From Nymphaea colorata (lineage: Eukaryota; Streptophyta; Magnoliopsida; Nymphaeales; Nymphaeaceae), in NCBI RefSeq assembly GCF_008831285.2, contig NC_045149.1, positions 21,582,535 through 21,646,534 of the forward strand: a stretch of 64,000 bases of DNA, in the 5' to 3' direction. A model generated the notes under the pieces. That model ran no database searches and was not told the origin of the DNA. It worked only from the letters and a program-made list of their open reading frames with translations. Both the position numbers and the translations under genes were made by a program. Below, piece after piece: positions 45,211-58,028 of this stretch (its first letter is position 1; each line of letters starts with the position of its first letter).

Positions 45211-47453
45211 GGTGCAATGTATTACATGTAAAGATTTATATATGGCACCTAATTCATCGTAAACTAAATTAATCAAATGGCTCATAAAAAATAATCCGTA
45301 TAATAACTAGCTTAGGCATTTCATTAACTTTCTATTGCAGTTGACTCGATAGTTATAATACTTACCTAAATCCATGTTTTTTTTTTCTGCTAGCTAATAA
45401 GTCAAAAGTTTGATGGACAAGTTCAAGAGTACATATATGATATATCCTTGTGACATCTATGAGCGGAGAGATGCATATGTGATTACTTCCATCATATGAT
45501 ATGTTGCATAAGTTTAGTTGGGTTAGACTTATGAAACACTAGAAATGAACATGCTTCAATTTTTTGGGTAGGTTTATAAAATGGAATATCCTCTATGGGA
45601 TTTCAGTTTTGGATCCAATTTGGGTTCGACAACCTAAACGGTATGCGGCTTGAAGCTGATTAAGGTTCAGACCCCATTTCCCTTGTTTTTATATTAAAAA
45701 AATCAATTTTTTTTAGTTTGGTCCGACTTGTCGCTCCTCTTAACCCGACCCGCGAACTGTTTGGCCACCCTTAAAAAAAATCCTGACTCTGCCTCTGCTT
45801 CTGCTGGATCTGACTAAGATGATCTAGTTTCCTGGGACCCGTTGACAACGGTACCTGCAATTTAAGAATTGAATATTAACTTAAATGCTTTTATTTTTTT
45901 AGTTAAATAAAGTCAAAACTTGATGACCCAAACGAGGATTTCATGTAAAAGAAAATAAAAATGCAACAAACGTTTTCTTCCATGAACTTAAAAAAAGAAA
46001 GGAAAAAAAAAAGCCCGCCGAATCGAATTATTTAGGCATATTAGATGCTTGCCGCCTCGGGAGCACATGCACTTCTATGCCTTGTTTTGATTCTCTCTCT
46101 ATGTAAAGTTATTATTGACAGCTAGCCAGTAAGCTGCTCCGCCAAGTACTGAAGACATTGATCTACATTTATTCCGTCAACAAAATTATGGCGATTCATA
46201 AAGCTTCCATGAAGGCTCTGAAACAAATGGGCACAACTGCCATATTGAAGTGCCATGCAGAACACAGCCATATGTTTCTGGCCGCAGACTCAATTTCGGC
46301 GTCTGCAAAGAAGATTATTATGTTTTCGGCATGCATCATGCATGTTCTTGTAAACCCATAGTTTACAAACTGCATGTTTTTGTGTCATAAAAGATCATGT
46401 GATTATGTATGTTATTTTTAGATCGAACAATCAAAGATTAGACATAATCATGGTATAAGTCCTAAAATAAAGATTAGTGCAACATGTGTTTCGAAAATAT
46501 AAGGTTTTTCTTACCAAGTACGGGTTAAAAAACATAATAATTCGTCTCATATAGGTTTTATTCTAAGTCACCCGGACTCTTCTATTTTATTGCCTCACCC
46601 GAGTCGCATCGAGTAAGGTGCGCACCGGACATGAGTGCCGCTCCGACTCACACCCGAGCCCAGTTAGAATGTCATATTACTAAATTACTTATATCATATA
46701 CGTTGTTCTGATATTTTCTAATGCAATATAATTATTCGAGTCATATACATTAATAACTAAATTGTAATAATAATATATACATGCTTATTCTGTTATATAT
46801 ATAATAAATTAAATTCCTTTGTCGCACCGTCACACTTAAATTTTTTGAGATGTGTCGCTCCGGCACTGACACCGGCACCCAGCACTCAGGTGACATAGGT
46901 TTTACTATAAACACCACATGGCTGTGTTGGAGAGGAAGAGAGTTTGCTCGTCTACTCCTTCACAATCCTTCACAATTTTATAAAAGCCTAGGAACTGTCA
47001 ATTTGAAGAATGATTAGGAAATATGGGCTGGTAAGGTGCTGTCTGTCTTCACTAATATCTTTTTCTTTTTTTTTTTTCAAAGATGAATGGTCTTTTTCAC
47101 TGCCCTAAAGAGAGGCCACACCTCTCCCTTACGCCGCTCTCTCCCACAAAAAAGTATAAAAAAATAAAATTACTCATAATTTACATTTTCTATTGAAATT
47201 TTTTGATAACAATGACCAGGGAATTTTTTGGATGTGCTGAACTTGCTTACTCAAGAGACTCTCTGTTCTCTGCCCACCAAGAATAGCAATATAGTTGACC
47301 CTGAGTAGAGATATTGGTGCATAACCTAAAAATACTATATTCTTGTCTACCAAGATATTCTCACTGTTTTGATCATTCTTTAGATATTAAACTTTAGGCT
47401 TCCTTGAACTAGGGATTTTAAGTCAACTAAAGCCCTAATTAGGTGGAGTGAGC
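45211..47453. other. Intergenic, no gene seen
   Basis: AT-rich sequence with poly-T and poly-A runs. A small open frame at 46158-46361 has no recognisable motif. No RNA gene was detected. Confidence 0.5.
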
Positions 47454-47686
47454 GAATAATGACTCCTGTTACATATAGTCATACAACCATCTAATCAAAG
47501 CCGTTCATTTAAAGCAGATGGATGGTTGAAAGAAAATTTTTTTTAAAAAAAAATATGAAGTAATAATATATAACGAGAATGCCTATCATTTTTTTCTTAT
47601 TGTTTTTCTTTTAACAGTCCATCATGATAAATTGAACGGCCATAATTATATGGCTAGGTGACTCTGAAAAGCCAGAGTCATTATTC
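47454..47686. mobile_element. MITE with perfect 12-bp terminal inverted repeats
   Basis: GAATAATGACTC at 47454-47465 and its exact complement GAGTCATTATTC at 47675-47686 bound a 233-bp AT-rich non-coding segment. An internal hairpin lies just inside the right end (GACTCTG at 47660-47666, CAGAGTC at 47673-47679). A related partial sequence is at 44541. The symmetric ends make the target duplication ambiguous, so the superfamily is not assigned. Confidence 0.65.
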
Positions 47687-48107
47687 AAGTTTCTAGTTAC
47701 TGTGTATAAAGCCGTGTTGACCCGGAACAGTATTATCTGCATTTTAATAATTTAGCCGCAAAAGGGCTTTGATACTTTTTTGTTTAGTCTAAGAAACTGC
47801 CTTTTATTCCAATAATGAAAAATGAGGAATGAAAAAAAATATATGGAGTAATAATATATAACGAAAATGTCTATCATTTTTTTCTTATTGTTTTTCTTTT
47901 AACCGTCTATTATGATAGATTGAATGGCCTTAATTATATGGCTAGGTCATTCAAGTTTCTAGTTAATGTGTATAAAGCCATGTTGACCCAGAACAGTATT
48001 ATCTGCATTTTAATAATTTAGCCGCAAAAGGGCTTTGATACTTTTTGTTTAGTCTAAGAAACTGCCTTTAATTCCAAGAATGAAAAGTGGGGAATGAAAA
48101 AAAATAT
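47553..48107. repeat. 288/267-bp tandem duplication
   Basis: Copy 1 is 47553-47840 and copy 2 is 47841-48107. Both start ATATG.AGTAATAATATATAA and end AATGAAAAAAAATAT. Identity is about 90 percent. Copy 2 lacks the ~22 bases around 47660-47681 that form the hairpin at the right end of the MITE. The duplication therefore includes the MITE's right half plus 150 bases of flank. Confidence 0.88.
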
Positions 48108-48589
48108 CTACTAGATATCATGGGTACTCAGCAAATCGTTTAAAGAAGCATATAATGGTTGGCTGATGTAAACAGATGACCCTCTTTGAATAATGGATAC
48201 TGGCAGCTGACCCCACTGATAAAATTAAAATGTAATTATCGATTTTTTTTATTCTTAAACAAACTAGCGTGTCAAAATGTGTATCCAAGAATATAAAAAG
48301 AGATTTTTATCAAAGTGCAAACGACGTAAATGTATGTAGGATAGTGTATTTCCTGTTTATTTATTCTCTATTCACTCGTTACTATTTGGAGGGTGGTGTA
48401 TCATAAATATTTGAATTCAAGTGCTTTGGTTTTCTTCTCTTTTCTTTTCTTTTCATTCGCGGGATGAATGAGCAGTCACCACCAATTATATGCAGAATGA
48501 TCTTTATGCATGCAAAAAAATGCAACTTGAATTCAACAACAGGAGATGAGATGTACTTTTCACCATATCTGTTTTTTCCATATGTTTAT

Positions 48590-48930
48590 AAATTTGGATT
48601 TGAAAATGAATGAAGAAAAATCATATCTGAACTCAAATTTAAAATCTGATTTTATAATCTGAATCTATTTCAGAACCGATTTTTAAATTGACATCTGAAT
48701 CCAAATCGAAATTTTAAATTGAATTAGGTCGATTTTCAAAATGTAAGGGCATTGGATATATGATATTTATTTAAAACTAAATCTGAATCCCATTTGGGAT
48801 TTATATATATCTGAATCTGATCTGATTTCTTAATCAGATATTAAATTTTTTCATTGTATCTGATTCTTTCAGAACTGCTAGGCCGGATATACGATTCAGT
48901 TTGAATATATTGACATCCCTAGTGTTGAGA
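48590..48930. repeat. Dispersed AT-rich repeat, also at 51385 and 58735
   Basis: Words such as TCTGAATCTGA, ATCAGATAT and TTGACATCC.TAGTG are shared with 58735-59050 in the same orientation and 51385-51580 in reverse. It is non-coding and the family is unknown. The copies are strongly diverged. Confidence 0.55.
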
Positions 48931-49492
48931 CCAAGTCACGACTTGACTATGTGCTTGACAAGATTGACCATCCATCTGATCTGTTGTGTGGCAATGAGAA
49001 TATGCAGCCAACCCTGATGAATGGTTCTTATGGCTGGGTGACATAAGAATGTGAAATATGATAAACTGATACAAAATATATATTAAGTTGATCATTTTTT
49101 AAGGTTTAATAGTGTTTTTATAACATGCAACAATAAATGGCTCTCATAGCACCAACATTTTTTATAATAGAAAAACCAACATTTTTCAGAAGCACAATTT
49201 GATTCGAATCTTGTTTTATATCAAATAGTTTCTGTAAATATATTATGATGTTTATATTTTATTTAAAATATTTTTTATATACTTTCTCTAGAAAAGAAGG
49301 TATTGGATCATTGAGCTGGTGTATGGCTCATAAGGATTCAATTATATACTCTGCTGTGTAATCGTTGAGATCCATATAGAAACTATTCCCCTGGAGAATG
49401 GATGACTGAATATGGCCACTTTCATCTTCTAGATATAGTTTTACATCATTTCCACGGCGCTTAAAAATGTCACTATAATCTTTGTTCATGCA

Positions 49493-49558
<66 letters not shown>
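49493..49558. repeat. (TC)n(TA)n compound microsatellite
   Basis: About 17 TC units run directly into about 15 TA units. The minus-strand frame at 49328-49768 that crosses it is spurious. Confidence 0.95.
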
Positions 49559-49559
<1 letters not shown>

Positions 49560-49561
<2 letters not shown>

Positions 49562-49946
49562 GGTGTAATTCCCAACCCTCCTAAACATCAGAAAAGTACC
49601 TCGTTTCGCTGTGGTTGTTACCTTCGGGAATGAAGTTTTAATTCCCGCCACTATTGCCGTCGGAATTAAATGGAATTCTCCACGTACGGGACGGCATCTA
49701 TTCCAACTGTAAACCAACATATCTTCCCAAGGTTGCAACCTGTCAGGAAATAGATTCTTAATTCCCAATGGCTAAAACCGTTGTAATAATAACCATTTTT
49801 CTTGACGGCCTAAAATGTCGGGAATACTTTTACCTACGAAAGTATAGCCGATGGTACATACACCGTCGGCAATTCATTTACCAGCGGTTCTGGTCGGTTT
49901 TTGCCAACGGCCAAGACCATCGAGAAAATTTTAAAAACTTGTAGTG
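49560..49946. mobile_element. CACTA-type transposon terminus
   Basis: Read from 49946 on the minus strand the sequence starts CACTACAAGTTTTT, the classic EnSpm/CACTA end. Repeated subterminal words CCGTTGGC, CCGACCAG, GCCGACGG and CCATCGGC follow over about 150 bases. The compound microsatellite abuts the inner side. No transposase frame was found, so this is a non-autonomous or truncated element. Confidence 0.65.
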
Positions 49947-52315
49947 TGTATATACTGTTTTCTTCTTGCTTACAGCAGAAATGAAAGGGACGGGAGCCAG
50001 ACTCCAGCAGATGAGTTATTGGAAAGATGGTAACGAAGGAAAGAATATATCCAAACATTTGGAGTTTCCCTTCTTGCCTCCTAATAAATGGAGGATCAAG
50101 TCTGAAGATCATAGTTGAGAGTTATTTGTTTGTGTTTCTCTCCAGTAAAGAAACAAAAAACATTATTAGTTTGGACTTAAAATAGCTGCTCAAAGTCTCA
50201 GTGAAGCACTTGATTTCATGAAGATCAATGGGTTTTCTTTCTTCTCCACCCCAATAGAAGACATGGCCATACCATGCATGAAAGTTTTCGTGATCGAACA
50301 AAGCAATCATCTGGTGTCAGAAGCGACAACAATCCATAAATAAATGGAGAAGCAAGTGATGAGAAAGATGAAGATGAAGTACTTAAGAAGCTCAGAAGAA
50401 AACAAATATGCAGCAAATGGAACTGTCATGTGGGTTTTAAAACAACCGTAACACTAATGATTTTTTTCTTTTTTTGACAAGACAACCGGAGTTTAAATAC
50501 CACCAGAGTTCAAGTACATATCAGAAGCAAGTAATTGATTTTTATATAATTTTATGCTCCTGATTCATTTTGTAGAAGATGCTGCCAAGGATGGTCCATT
50601 AACTCATAGGTTCAAATGGCATAAATGCCAAATTGAGGGCCAAATCAAGTCCGCTGTTTATCTTCATGGTGAGATCAGTTGATGGAAACTGCTTAAGTTC
50701 CATAGTCACAAAAAACATTCTCATGTTTTACTGTTTTAAATGGCAAGATCTTTCTCGGTATCATACGACAAGCTAGGAAGATAAAAAAAAATATGGCAAA
50801 TTTTTAAAAACTTTAAAAAAATCTTAAAAATTAGTGGAAAAATAAAATAAATGAGAAAATAATAACATTAACATCAAAAAATAAATAAATAAGCAACAAA
50901 TAAGAATTAGAAAAATGAAAACAAGCAGTTTGGCAGTAAAAAAACATGTGAAAAAAAGGTCAAAATGAAAAAATGGGAAAAACGTGAAAAAAATGTGAAA
51001 ATATGTGTTTTTTTGCGTTTTTTCATTTGGACCTTGTGTTTATTTAAATGGCATTTCTTAAAATTTTAAACAACTGACGTATTTATAGCATTTTATACGT
51101 GTTTTTTTAAGTGTTTCTTATGATTATGTTAAATGTGTTTTTAGTGACTATGTTATTAACTAGAAATGCTCTTCACGGTCCTTCCTGCTTCCAATTTCAC
51201 AGATCAAACTGTTTTTTAAATGACAGATGCGAGCTAAAGATGTTACTCCTAAACGTTCCAATCCGAGAACGCAATGTAGATACTATTTCACTATCCGGCT
51301 AAGTCACCACACCCAAACTTAAGAAGGTTTAAACCAGATGCAAAGCCATCGAAACAGCTTGAAGACTCCAGACTGATTTTGGATCAGATATCCTACCTGA
51401 CCATTCCGAAAAATCTGATATAGCAAAGAAAATTAATCTGATTAAGGAATCAAATCAGGTTAGGATTTAAGAAATGACATCCAATTGGATTTGAATTCAG
51501 ATAAACATAAATATCTGACCAGATTTGGATCTAGATTCATATAAATTCAGTTTTAAATAAATATCAGATATCCAATTAAGACAGCCAAGAAGAGTTTTTT
51601 CTCCTCTTAAGAGATCTGACGACCAGCCACACCACTTCCTATTATTACAGTTGACACCAATTTGATCCCAACTTCCAGCAATCAACCTTAATCCTTTGGA
51701 TGAAACTTGAATTTCAAGGAGAATGCTATCAAGGCGAGTAGAGATTATACCAGTCGCTGTTGGAGACTGGTAAGCAGTAAACATATTGCACCAATCTTCC
51801 TGGAAGCAATCATCCCCTAATGCCAGAATTGATCCACATTCCAAATCTTTTCCAGATAAATTTTCACCAAATCAGTTTCACAAATTCTCTGCATGCACCT
51901 TCCATACTACGTCACAATGACTTTTCAGAAAAAAGGCAGCACCTGCATCGACACAATACCGACACGGGTGCAGAAGTGGGCTTCCTTGGGCAGCAAGTGG
52001 CTTCACAGCTCCATACATTTGAGTATTACACCGAGTATATGTAAATTGTTGAATTATTGGACATTATAGTAGACAATGCTGAGAAATGTGCTATTTTTTA
52101 CTCGTTCCCCTTTTTTTACCTGAGCCACTTAAAGCTCCAACTCAGCCTTAAATAGCTTTTCTTTTAGGTTAGCTGGCTAGACCGACATAGCTTTTGTAAC
52201 TAAAGCGTTTGAGACCCTCTAAAATGTCAATCTTTCACATCTACAGCAACAGAAGCCCAATAATTGCCCAAAAAGCAAGTAGCTCATTTTATCCCCTTGG
52301 TTAACCACAAAAATA
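49947..52315. other. Intergenic, AT-rich, with a reverse copy of the dispersed repeat
   Basis: 50120-50420 has a minus-strand open frame without recognisable motifs. 50780-51020 is A-rich with GAAAAA words. 51385-51580 is the reverse-oriented copy of the repeat at 48590. No gene is supported. Confidence 0.45.
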
Positions 52316-52910
52316 GACCAAATCTTCACCCAAAGAAAATTCTCTTAAAACACTTTTACATTGCTCACTAACATGATAAAATGGAGAACCAATTCATTTA
52401 CACTTCGATCATGAGGCCAATGTATTTTATATATTTCATGGAAACGGCCTGCTCATATATTACAGGAGGCTTATAAGCAAGATGGTGTACTAGTAATAAC
52501 TCACAACACAAACACGGCCCAAATTTCATTTAAAGAAATCATCTCCCAAAACACTCCACATTGTTCCCCAACATGACAAAATGGAGAACCAAATCATTTG
52601 CATTCTAATTATGAAACAATTGTACTCTACACATATTTGATAAAAGTGTCCTGGCCATAATGTCCGACTCAACAGCCTCTTTAATAAGCAAGATGGTACA
52701 CTAGGTATAACACAAAGATAAGTCTTCATCTAAAGAAATTTTCTTAGAACACTTTACATTGTCCACTAATACGATAAATCCTATGCATTTTAATCATGAA
52801 ACTAGTGTACTGTGTACCTATATTCCATTCAAATGCTTGGTCATAATCTTCTAGCTCAACAGACACTCTTGTAAGCAAGATGGTATTACTATTTCGTCCA
52901 CCAACTCATA
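52316..52910. repeat. ~200-bp tandem repeat, three copies
   Basis: Copies begin near 52316, 52515 and 52718. Shared words in order are CAAA.CTTCA, AAAGAAA, ACACTTTACATTG, ACTAA.A.GATAAA, and near the end TAAGCAAGATGGT. The period is about 200 bases and divergence is about 20-25 percent with indels. The array lies 270 bases beyond the 3' end of the NERD gene and probably arose by old tandem duplication. Confidence 0.8.
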
Positions 52911-53178
52911 ACAACCAGAAATCCAGGCAAGGGTTGATAGCTGTAGTCACTAACTTTGGGAAATTCCAAAGCTCCTCGCAGTACTTTCTTCAACCAAAAT
53001 CAGCTTCATTATAATAACAAAGAAAAGTCAAGTGGCCTTGTGTTCCTTTGCACATGATGCATCTCACATGCACATATCTGAACATTTGGAGGACCCGATG
53101 TGCCAGCTTCTATTTAACAAGTTTAAAAGTTTAAGCTGTAATTCAATACATGCTGCCAGAGAAACAGAGAGGCAATTT

Positions 53179-56100
53179 TCACGCACTTAATATGAGAGAC
53201 GATATCTTTGACAGCTTAAACTTCATACTTTTCTTTGAGTTCATTGGCTGAAATATAAGCTCAGTTTTATTGTGTACTGTGATTTCTTTTAGCTCAGATG
53301 CAGAAGAACCTTCACTACGGTAATCACGGAGACTATATTGCACCACATGTTCAGACCCACCTGCAAAAATCCATGAAACCTAGCATTAATAAGATTTTTT
53401 TTTTCTCCCTTTTGTGGATGTTCAAGCTACAGGCATCTGTCTATGAAATTTGAACCATGAGATAAGCCATCTAGGAACACTAGGCCTACAAATGCCAACA
53501 TAAATTTGAGACAAGGGCTCCCACTAAGGTCCGCTATACAGTTTCAAGTCAGAACTTCAGTCAGGTGCAATGACAACCTTACCAAGCATCCTGAAGCTAA
53601 TAAGGAATAATTCAAAATAAGGTGATGAATGCCCAAAACCAAAATTGACAAGTAAGCAAAGTCTACCAACCTAGAAAGCCAAATACGGTTGACTTTTGGA
53701 TAATGAACCTGTTCACTTTAGATCTCTTCAAATTTCTCAGCTTTTGCATATCAGCAGATTTTCCTTTAAATTCAATAAATTCTCCAAGAACATGTCTACC
53801 ACTTCTAAGCTCCAATCTGCACCCAAAAAAGTCCAAACAGAAAAGCTGTAACCTTTTAAGGACAATAATGAACTTGATCCATTGCAGACAAGGGGATAGC
53901 AATAGTTGGCCAGTGAATAAACAATTAACCTTGATCGATAGTTTTAAATTCCATAACCAAGATTACAGGCAGACAAAAGCTTTAAGTTTTAGCATGTTGA
54001 GTCATAATTGCCCCCTTTTTCTACAAGAAGACACAATATTTTAAATAAAATAACTGAACACATTTTTCATCTTATTTTTTCACTTTTCTGGAGGCTACGA
54101 TCAGACATTTAGCACATAGAGTGGAGACTTGTTTTTTTTGTGTGTGATGTCTGAAGGAAGCGATGTTGGAGGAGAGAAGGGAAAGATAACCATTCTTAAT
54201 TGATGCCCACTTGGATACATGATGAATTTACCCAAAGGAAGATATTCCATGGCTGCAACTTCGCCAACAACAATTAAGAAAGTTTACAAAGCCGAATGAG
54301 AAAAGTTTCATGATCGACTTTCAAAGCAAACATAAACTTAATAATTAGGATGTCAGAAGAAAGGCCACATGTACGAGTTACAAAGATTACAAACCTGTCC
54401 CACATTGGTGCAGTCCCAAGAATAAAATGAAGTTTTTGAATGGTTTCATTCTGCAAATCACCCTTGGATCCACGAAATGCATCCTTTACCCAATTAGAAA
54501 AGCCTGCCCGAAAATCAGGCCTAAGTTCATTCCATTTGTCGAAACCAATAACTTCAGGATGAACTGATATTGACTGAGAGGTCCTGCATAAAAAGCAAAA
54601 AGTGAAAACAACAAAAAATATATATATAAGAAAAATACAAGAAGATCATAGCCAATAACATCAGACACCTAGAAAAAGTTCATATAAATAATTTTAAGAT
54701 GGAATTTCTAACTTTTTCAGTCTGAAATTAGTACTATATATTTATATTCTTCAGCAAGTTTCCTGTACGGTATTCTACCTCAAGCTATTACCATTTATTC
54801 AAGCATATATTCATAGTACATACAATTTAATGAATCATTTGAGGTCAGAGTTCAAAATTCGCGCTACATTGCAGATACTAAAATTAGCAGTTTTAGTTTA
54901 TATATTTAATTTAACAATGATGTCTGCAGATTTGCACTCAAATTTCCAGCTTCTGGTTACAAAATGCAAAACAGCTGAATGTTGTATTACAAAAGTATCA
55001 CTCGATGTGTACACAGTAGCAGGAAAGATACCAAATTACCAATATAAAGTTTGGACCAGTGAACCAGACAAGACAATGTTTATACCTACACTACACATTA
55101 ATACCTAAACAAAAAAAAGTAAAGTACTTCTGGTTGCATCAACACACAAGAAGCTAGGTGCCACATCACAAAGCATGATTATGGATACAGTTCCATGCAA
55201 GATCATACCAGTTCGTTCAAGGCAGAACACCTGACATGGAACTGCCCCATATTAATATCCCAAAAAAAAAAATTCTAATTATTTTTTTCATTCAAAGTAG
55301 GTTTCACCTTTGCAGAAAAAAGATGTCATAGTAATAACCAAGAAAACACATGATGCAATTTAACTCTAGGCACTACGTATGAGAAGAAATAGCTATAGAA
55401 CTGAAACACGCTAGTTATTCTGAGGCCTTACTTGCAACTTGGATTAGGAAGCACCACTCTGCCTTTCAAATATCCACTTGGCAAAACAGCACCTCTTTTT
55501 TCCAGGTAAGATTCAAGTGTTGAGACTTGCTGCCTCATTTCCATTACCTAAATAGAAAGATGTTATGAGAAATCCCAACTTCAATAGCTACATGTAGGCA
55601 AAAATGTTTTTTCTTTTAGAAGAACAACGGAAGGTACAAGGTTAAAGGAAAAATAGGCAACCAGTGAACAAGCTTCAAGGAAGCAGCACTTAAAAGACAA
55701 ATGCACTCAAGAGACTAAGGTCAACAAAGTATAGAACTAAGGTCTTAGGAAGTACAGGTTGTACCATGGTTAAACAGTACATTCTGGGAGTAAGAAAGAC
55801 TAGATAACAAAGTCATGGTTCAACATGAACACCAATCACCTAATTCACACATCTGAAATTGGTGAAGTGCTCGTCACTTGCTACCTCTGTTGCTGGTGAA
55901 TATGCATACATTATAGAACAAAAGCCATCAGAAGGGTTGTTCAGTAATAATGTAAAGCTTTGTCTGTGCCACCAAAAGCTGTTATCAGGAGTAAGTGCAG
56001 CATCAAGAAGATATAATTCTTTTTCAAGAGCTAAGACTAACCATTGGAAATAGAGGCTTAGGTCTAGAATGACTCTTTGCTTGACCAACAAGCAATGCTT

Positions 56101-57684
56101 CCTCCTGTTGATTTATTTAACCACTTGCTTCACCAGCGACTCATGTTTCACAAAGAATTCTAAAGTTCTTTAGATGATACCATGTTTCTGGAGTATCCAA
56201 ACTCTGTGGCATAAGAAGGTTTCTTAAGAGGTTCTAAATAGCAGTGACCCACAAGGTGCCAAATTTCGTTTGTTGAAATCTGCTCTTTCATCATAACCCC
56301 TTGGTTCTAAATGTTTTCTAAAATACATAGAGTAGACAAATACATTTATATGTATGTGGTGATATACATATCCTACATGGACAAAAAATCATAGTGATGC
56401 TCAATAGACAATGTCATGCTTAATTGACAAATTGTAGCTCAAATCCAAAAGAAAAAGTAGATCAAAGTGCAGAAAATTTCGCTAAACGAAGTTTATTGGC
56501 AATTTGAGAGCCTCACAACCTGAAACTCTGACACAGACAATGAGTTACACTTTCATTGCAATTCATGGTTGCACTACTAGAAAAGCTAAATCCCAAATAA
56601 AGACAGCAAACGAGATACACAAGCTTAAGACAGGCTTTAGCATTAGCTAGAGTTCGTAATTGATTCACCTCAAAATAAGCAATGGGTTATCTTCAGATGA
56701 ATAGAAATATCTCTCTTAAAAAATGTCTTTTTGGATTCATATTTGAAGATTCCAAGCCCACAAGAGGAGGAGAAAATTTTATCAGGTGAAGAGTTGTTAA
56801 ATTTCAATCTCGTTTCCCCTTGATGTTTTCCTTGAAAGTTGAAACTAAATAATTCGCCAACTAAGTATCTCAAATTTGTTCTGATCGAAGTCCCAGAGGA
56901 AGGCTACTGCAATGCAAGAGAAACACTGGCCGGAAGCCACCTTAAGAATTACCAACACCACCATCCACCGTCAAATATTTTCGAATTTCATAAGAATCAT
57001 TAAGACAGAACCACCAAATTCCATAACTAGAAATAAGAGAACAAATTCAGAAGAAGAAGAGATTACCGGATCAGGATGCCGCTCTCGGCTGCCATCCTTG
57101 CTTCTGCAAATCCAGCTACGATCATCGCCAACCTCCACAAACCCATGCAAATTCTTAACCGTCATCACCATCACTTCCTTCCTGAATGAAACACCAATAT
57201 TAGAAACAAACAAGCCAAACAAAAATTTTCTATGGAATTTCAAGGAGGACGTCAAAAACCTAATCCATACCATAGGGAAAGTGGAAAATGAACGAAAAAA
57301 AGAAGCAGAGAAGTGCATCACCCTTTTGAAACAAGGACCATATCGACATTCCTGCGCTCCCCATTATCGTCGTCCGGAATTCGAAGCCCAACGTACACCT
57401 TTCCCCCATAGATCTTCTCAATCCTACAAATTCACCAACAAAGGCCATTCTATGTCGGAAAAAGATAGGAAGATGGTCCATTGCCATTCAGTAGTCTGAG
57501 TATTCATTAATTTCTACGGGGATACAGAGAAAGAGAGGGACTGGGCTATCGGAGAGCCGTACTTCTCTGCGACGACGAAGTGGACGTTGGATTCGTACTT
57601 GTCGTCGAGCTCGTCGTCCTCTCCGGCGACCCACAGCCGGAATAGCTTGTAGATCACCAACCCGCAGACAACCTCCACCCACAT
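53179..57684 (-). CDS. NERD-domain protein, membrane-anchored
   Basis: Exons on the minus strand: 57684-57563, 57423-57322, 57181-57067, 55547-55432, 54583-54395, 53816-53671, 53360-53179; 323 residues, all GT-AG. The first ATG gives MWVEVVCGLVIYKLFRLW, a hydrophobic N-terminal segment that probably anchors the protein, followed by an acidic stretch. The NERD (nuclease-related) domain spans roughly 41-165: EKIYGGKVYVGLRIPD, NVDMVLVSKG with D68, VMTVKNLHGF with K84, then HPDPV and VVLPNP. The second half (APMWDRLELRSG, VLGEFIEFKGK, LRNLKRSKV, RDYRSEGSSASELKE) matches plant NERD proteins of about 320 residues. The family's biochemical role in plants is not established. The usual E-x-K pair of the nuclease fold is T82-x-K84 here. 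Introns of 0.9-1.5 kb account for most of the gene length. Confidence 0.92.
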
Positions 57685-58005
57685 GATTCCTCACTTCCAC
57701 AGCAAGCAAAAGCCCGATCACGTTGCCTGAAAATTATATCGTCCGAGAGAGAGGAAGAGATGAAACACGGAAAAAGGGGAAGTAGACGGTCGAAGTGTCG
57801 ACAAATGAACGTTTTAAGAGATGAACGGCTATCTGCTCCTCCTTTCCCGCGAAGGAAAGTTGAGAGGAGAGGACTCGCTGTTAAATGACTTGAATACCCT
57901 TACTTTCCCGCTTCCATCCCATTCGAGTTCAGTATGAGAAGCTCAAGTTTGCTCTTACCTAGGTCTTAATGCCATGCGCTCAATCAAATGGGTCCCAAAA
58001 ATTTC

Positions 58006-58028
58006 AAAAAAAAAAAAAAAAAAAAAAA
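58006..58028. repeat. Poly-A tract
   Basis: About 23 consecutive A residues, 320 bases upstream of the NERD gene start. It could be a retroposon tail, but no body was recognised. Confidence 0.85.

Noticed and set aside
46158-46361. Small open frame of 67 codons
   Set aside because: No motif, ordinary length for chance frames in AT-rich DNA.
49328-49768. 146-codon minus-strand frame
   Set aside because: It runs through the (TC)n(TA)n microsatellite, giving RE and IY repeats; not a gene.
50122-50416. Minus-strand frame with FHAWYGHVFYWGG-like text
   Set aside because: Short, no family recognised and no supporting exons nearby.
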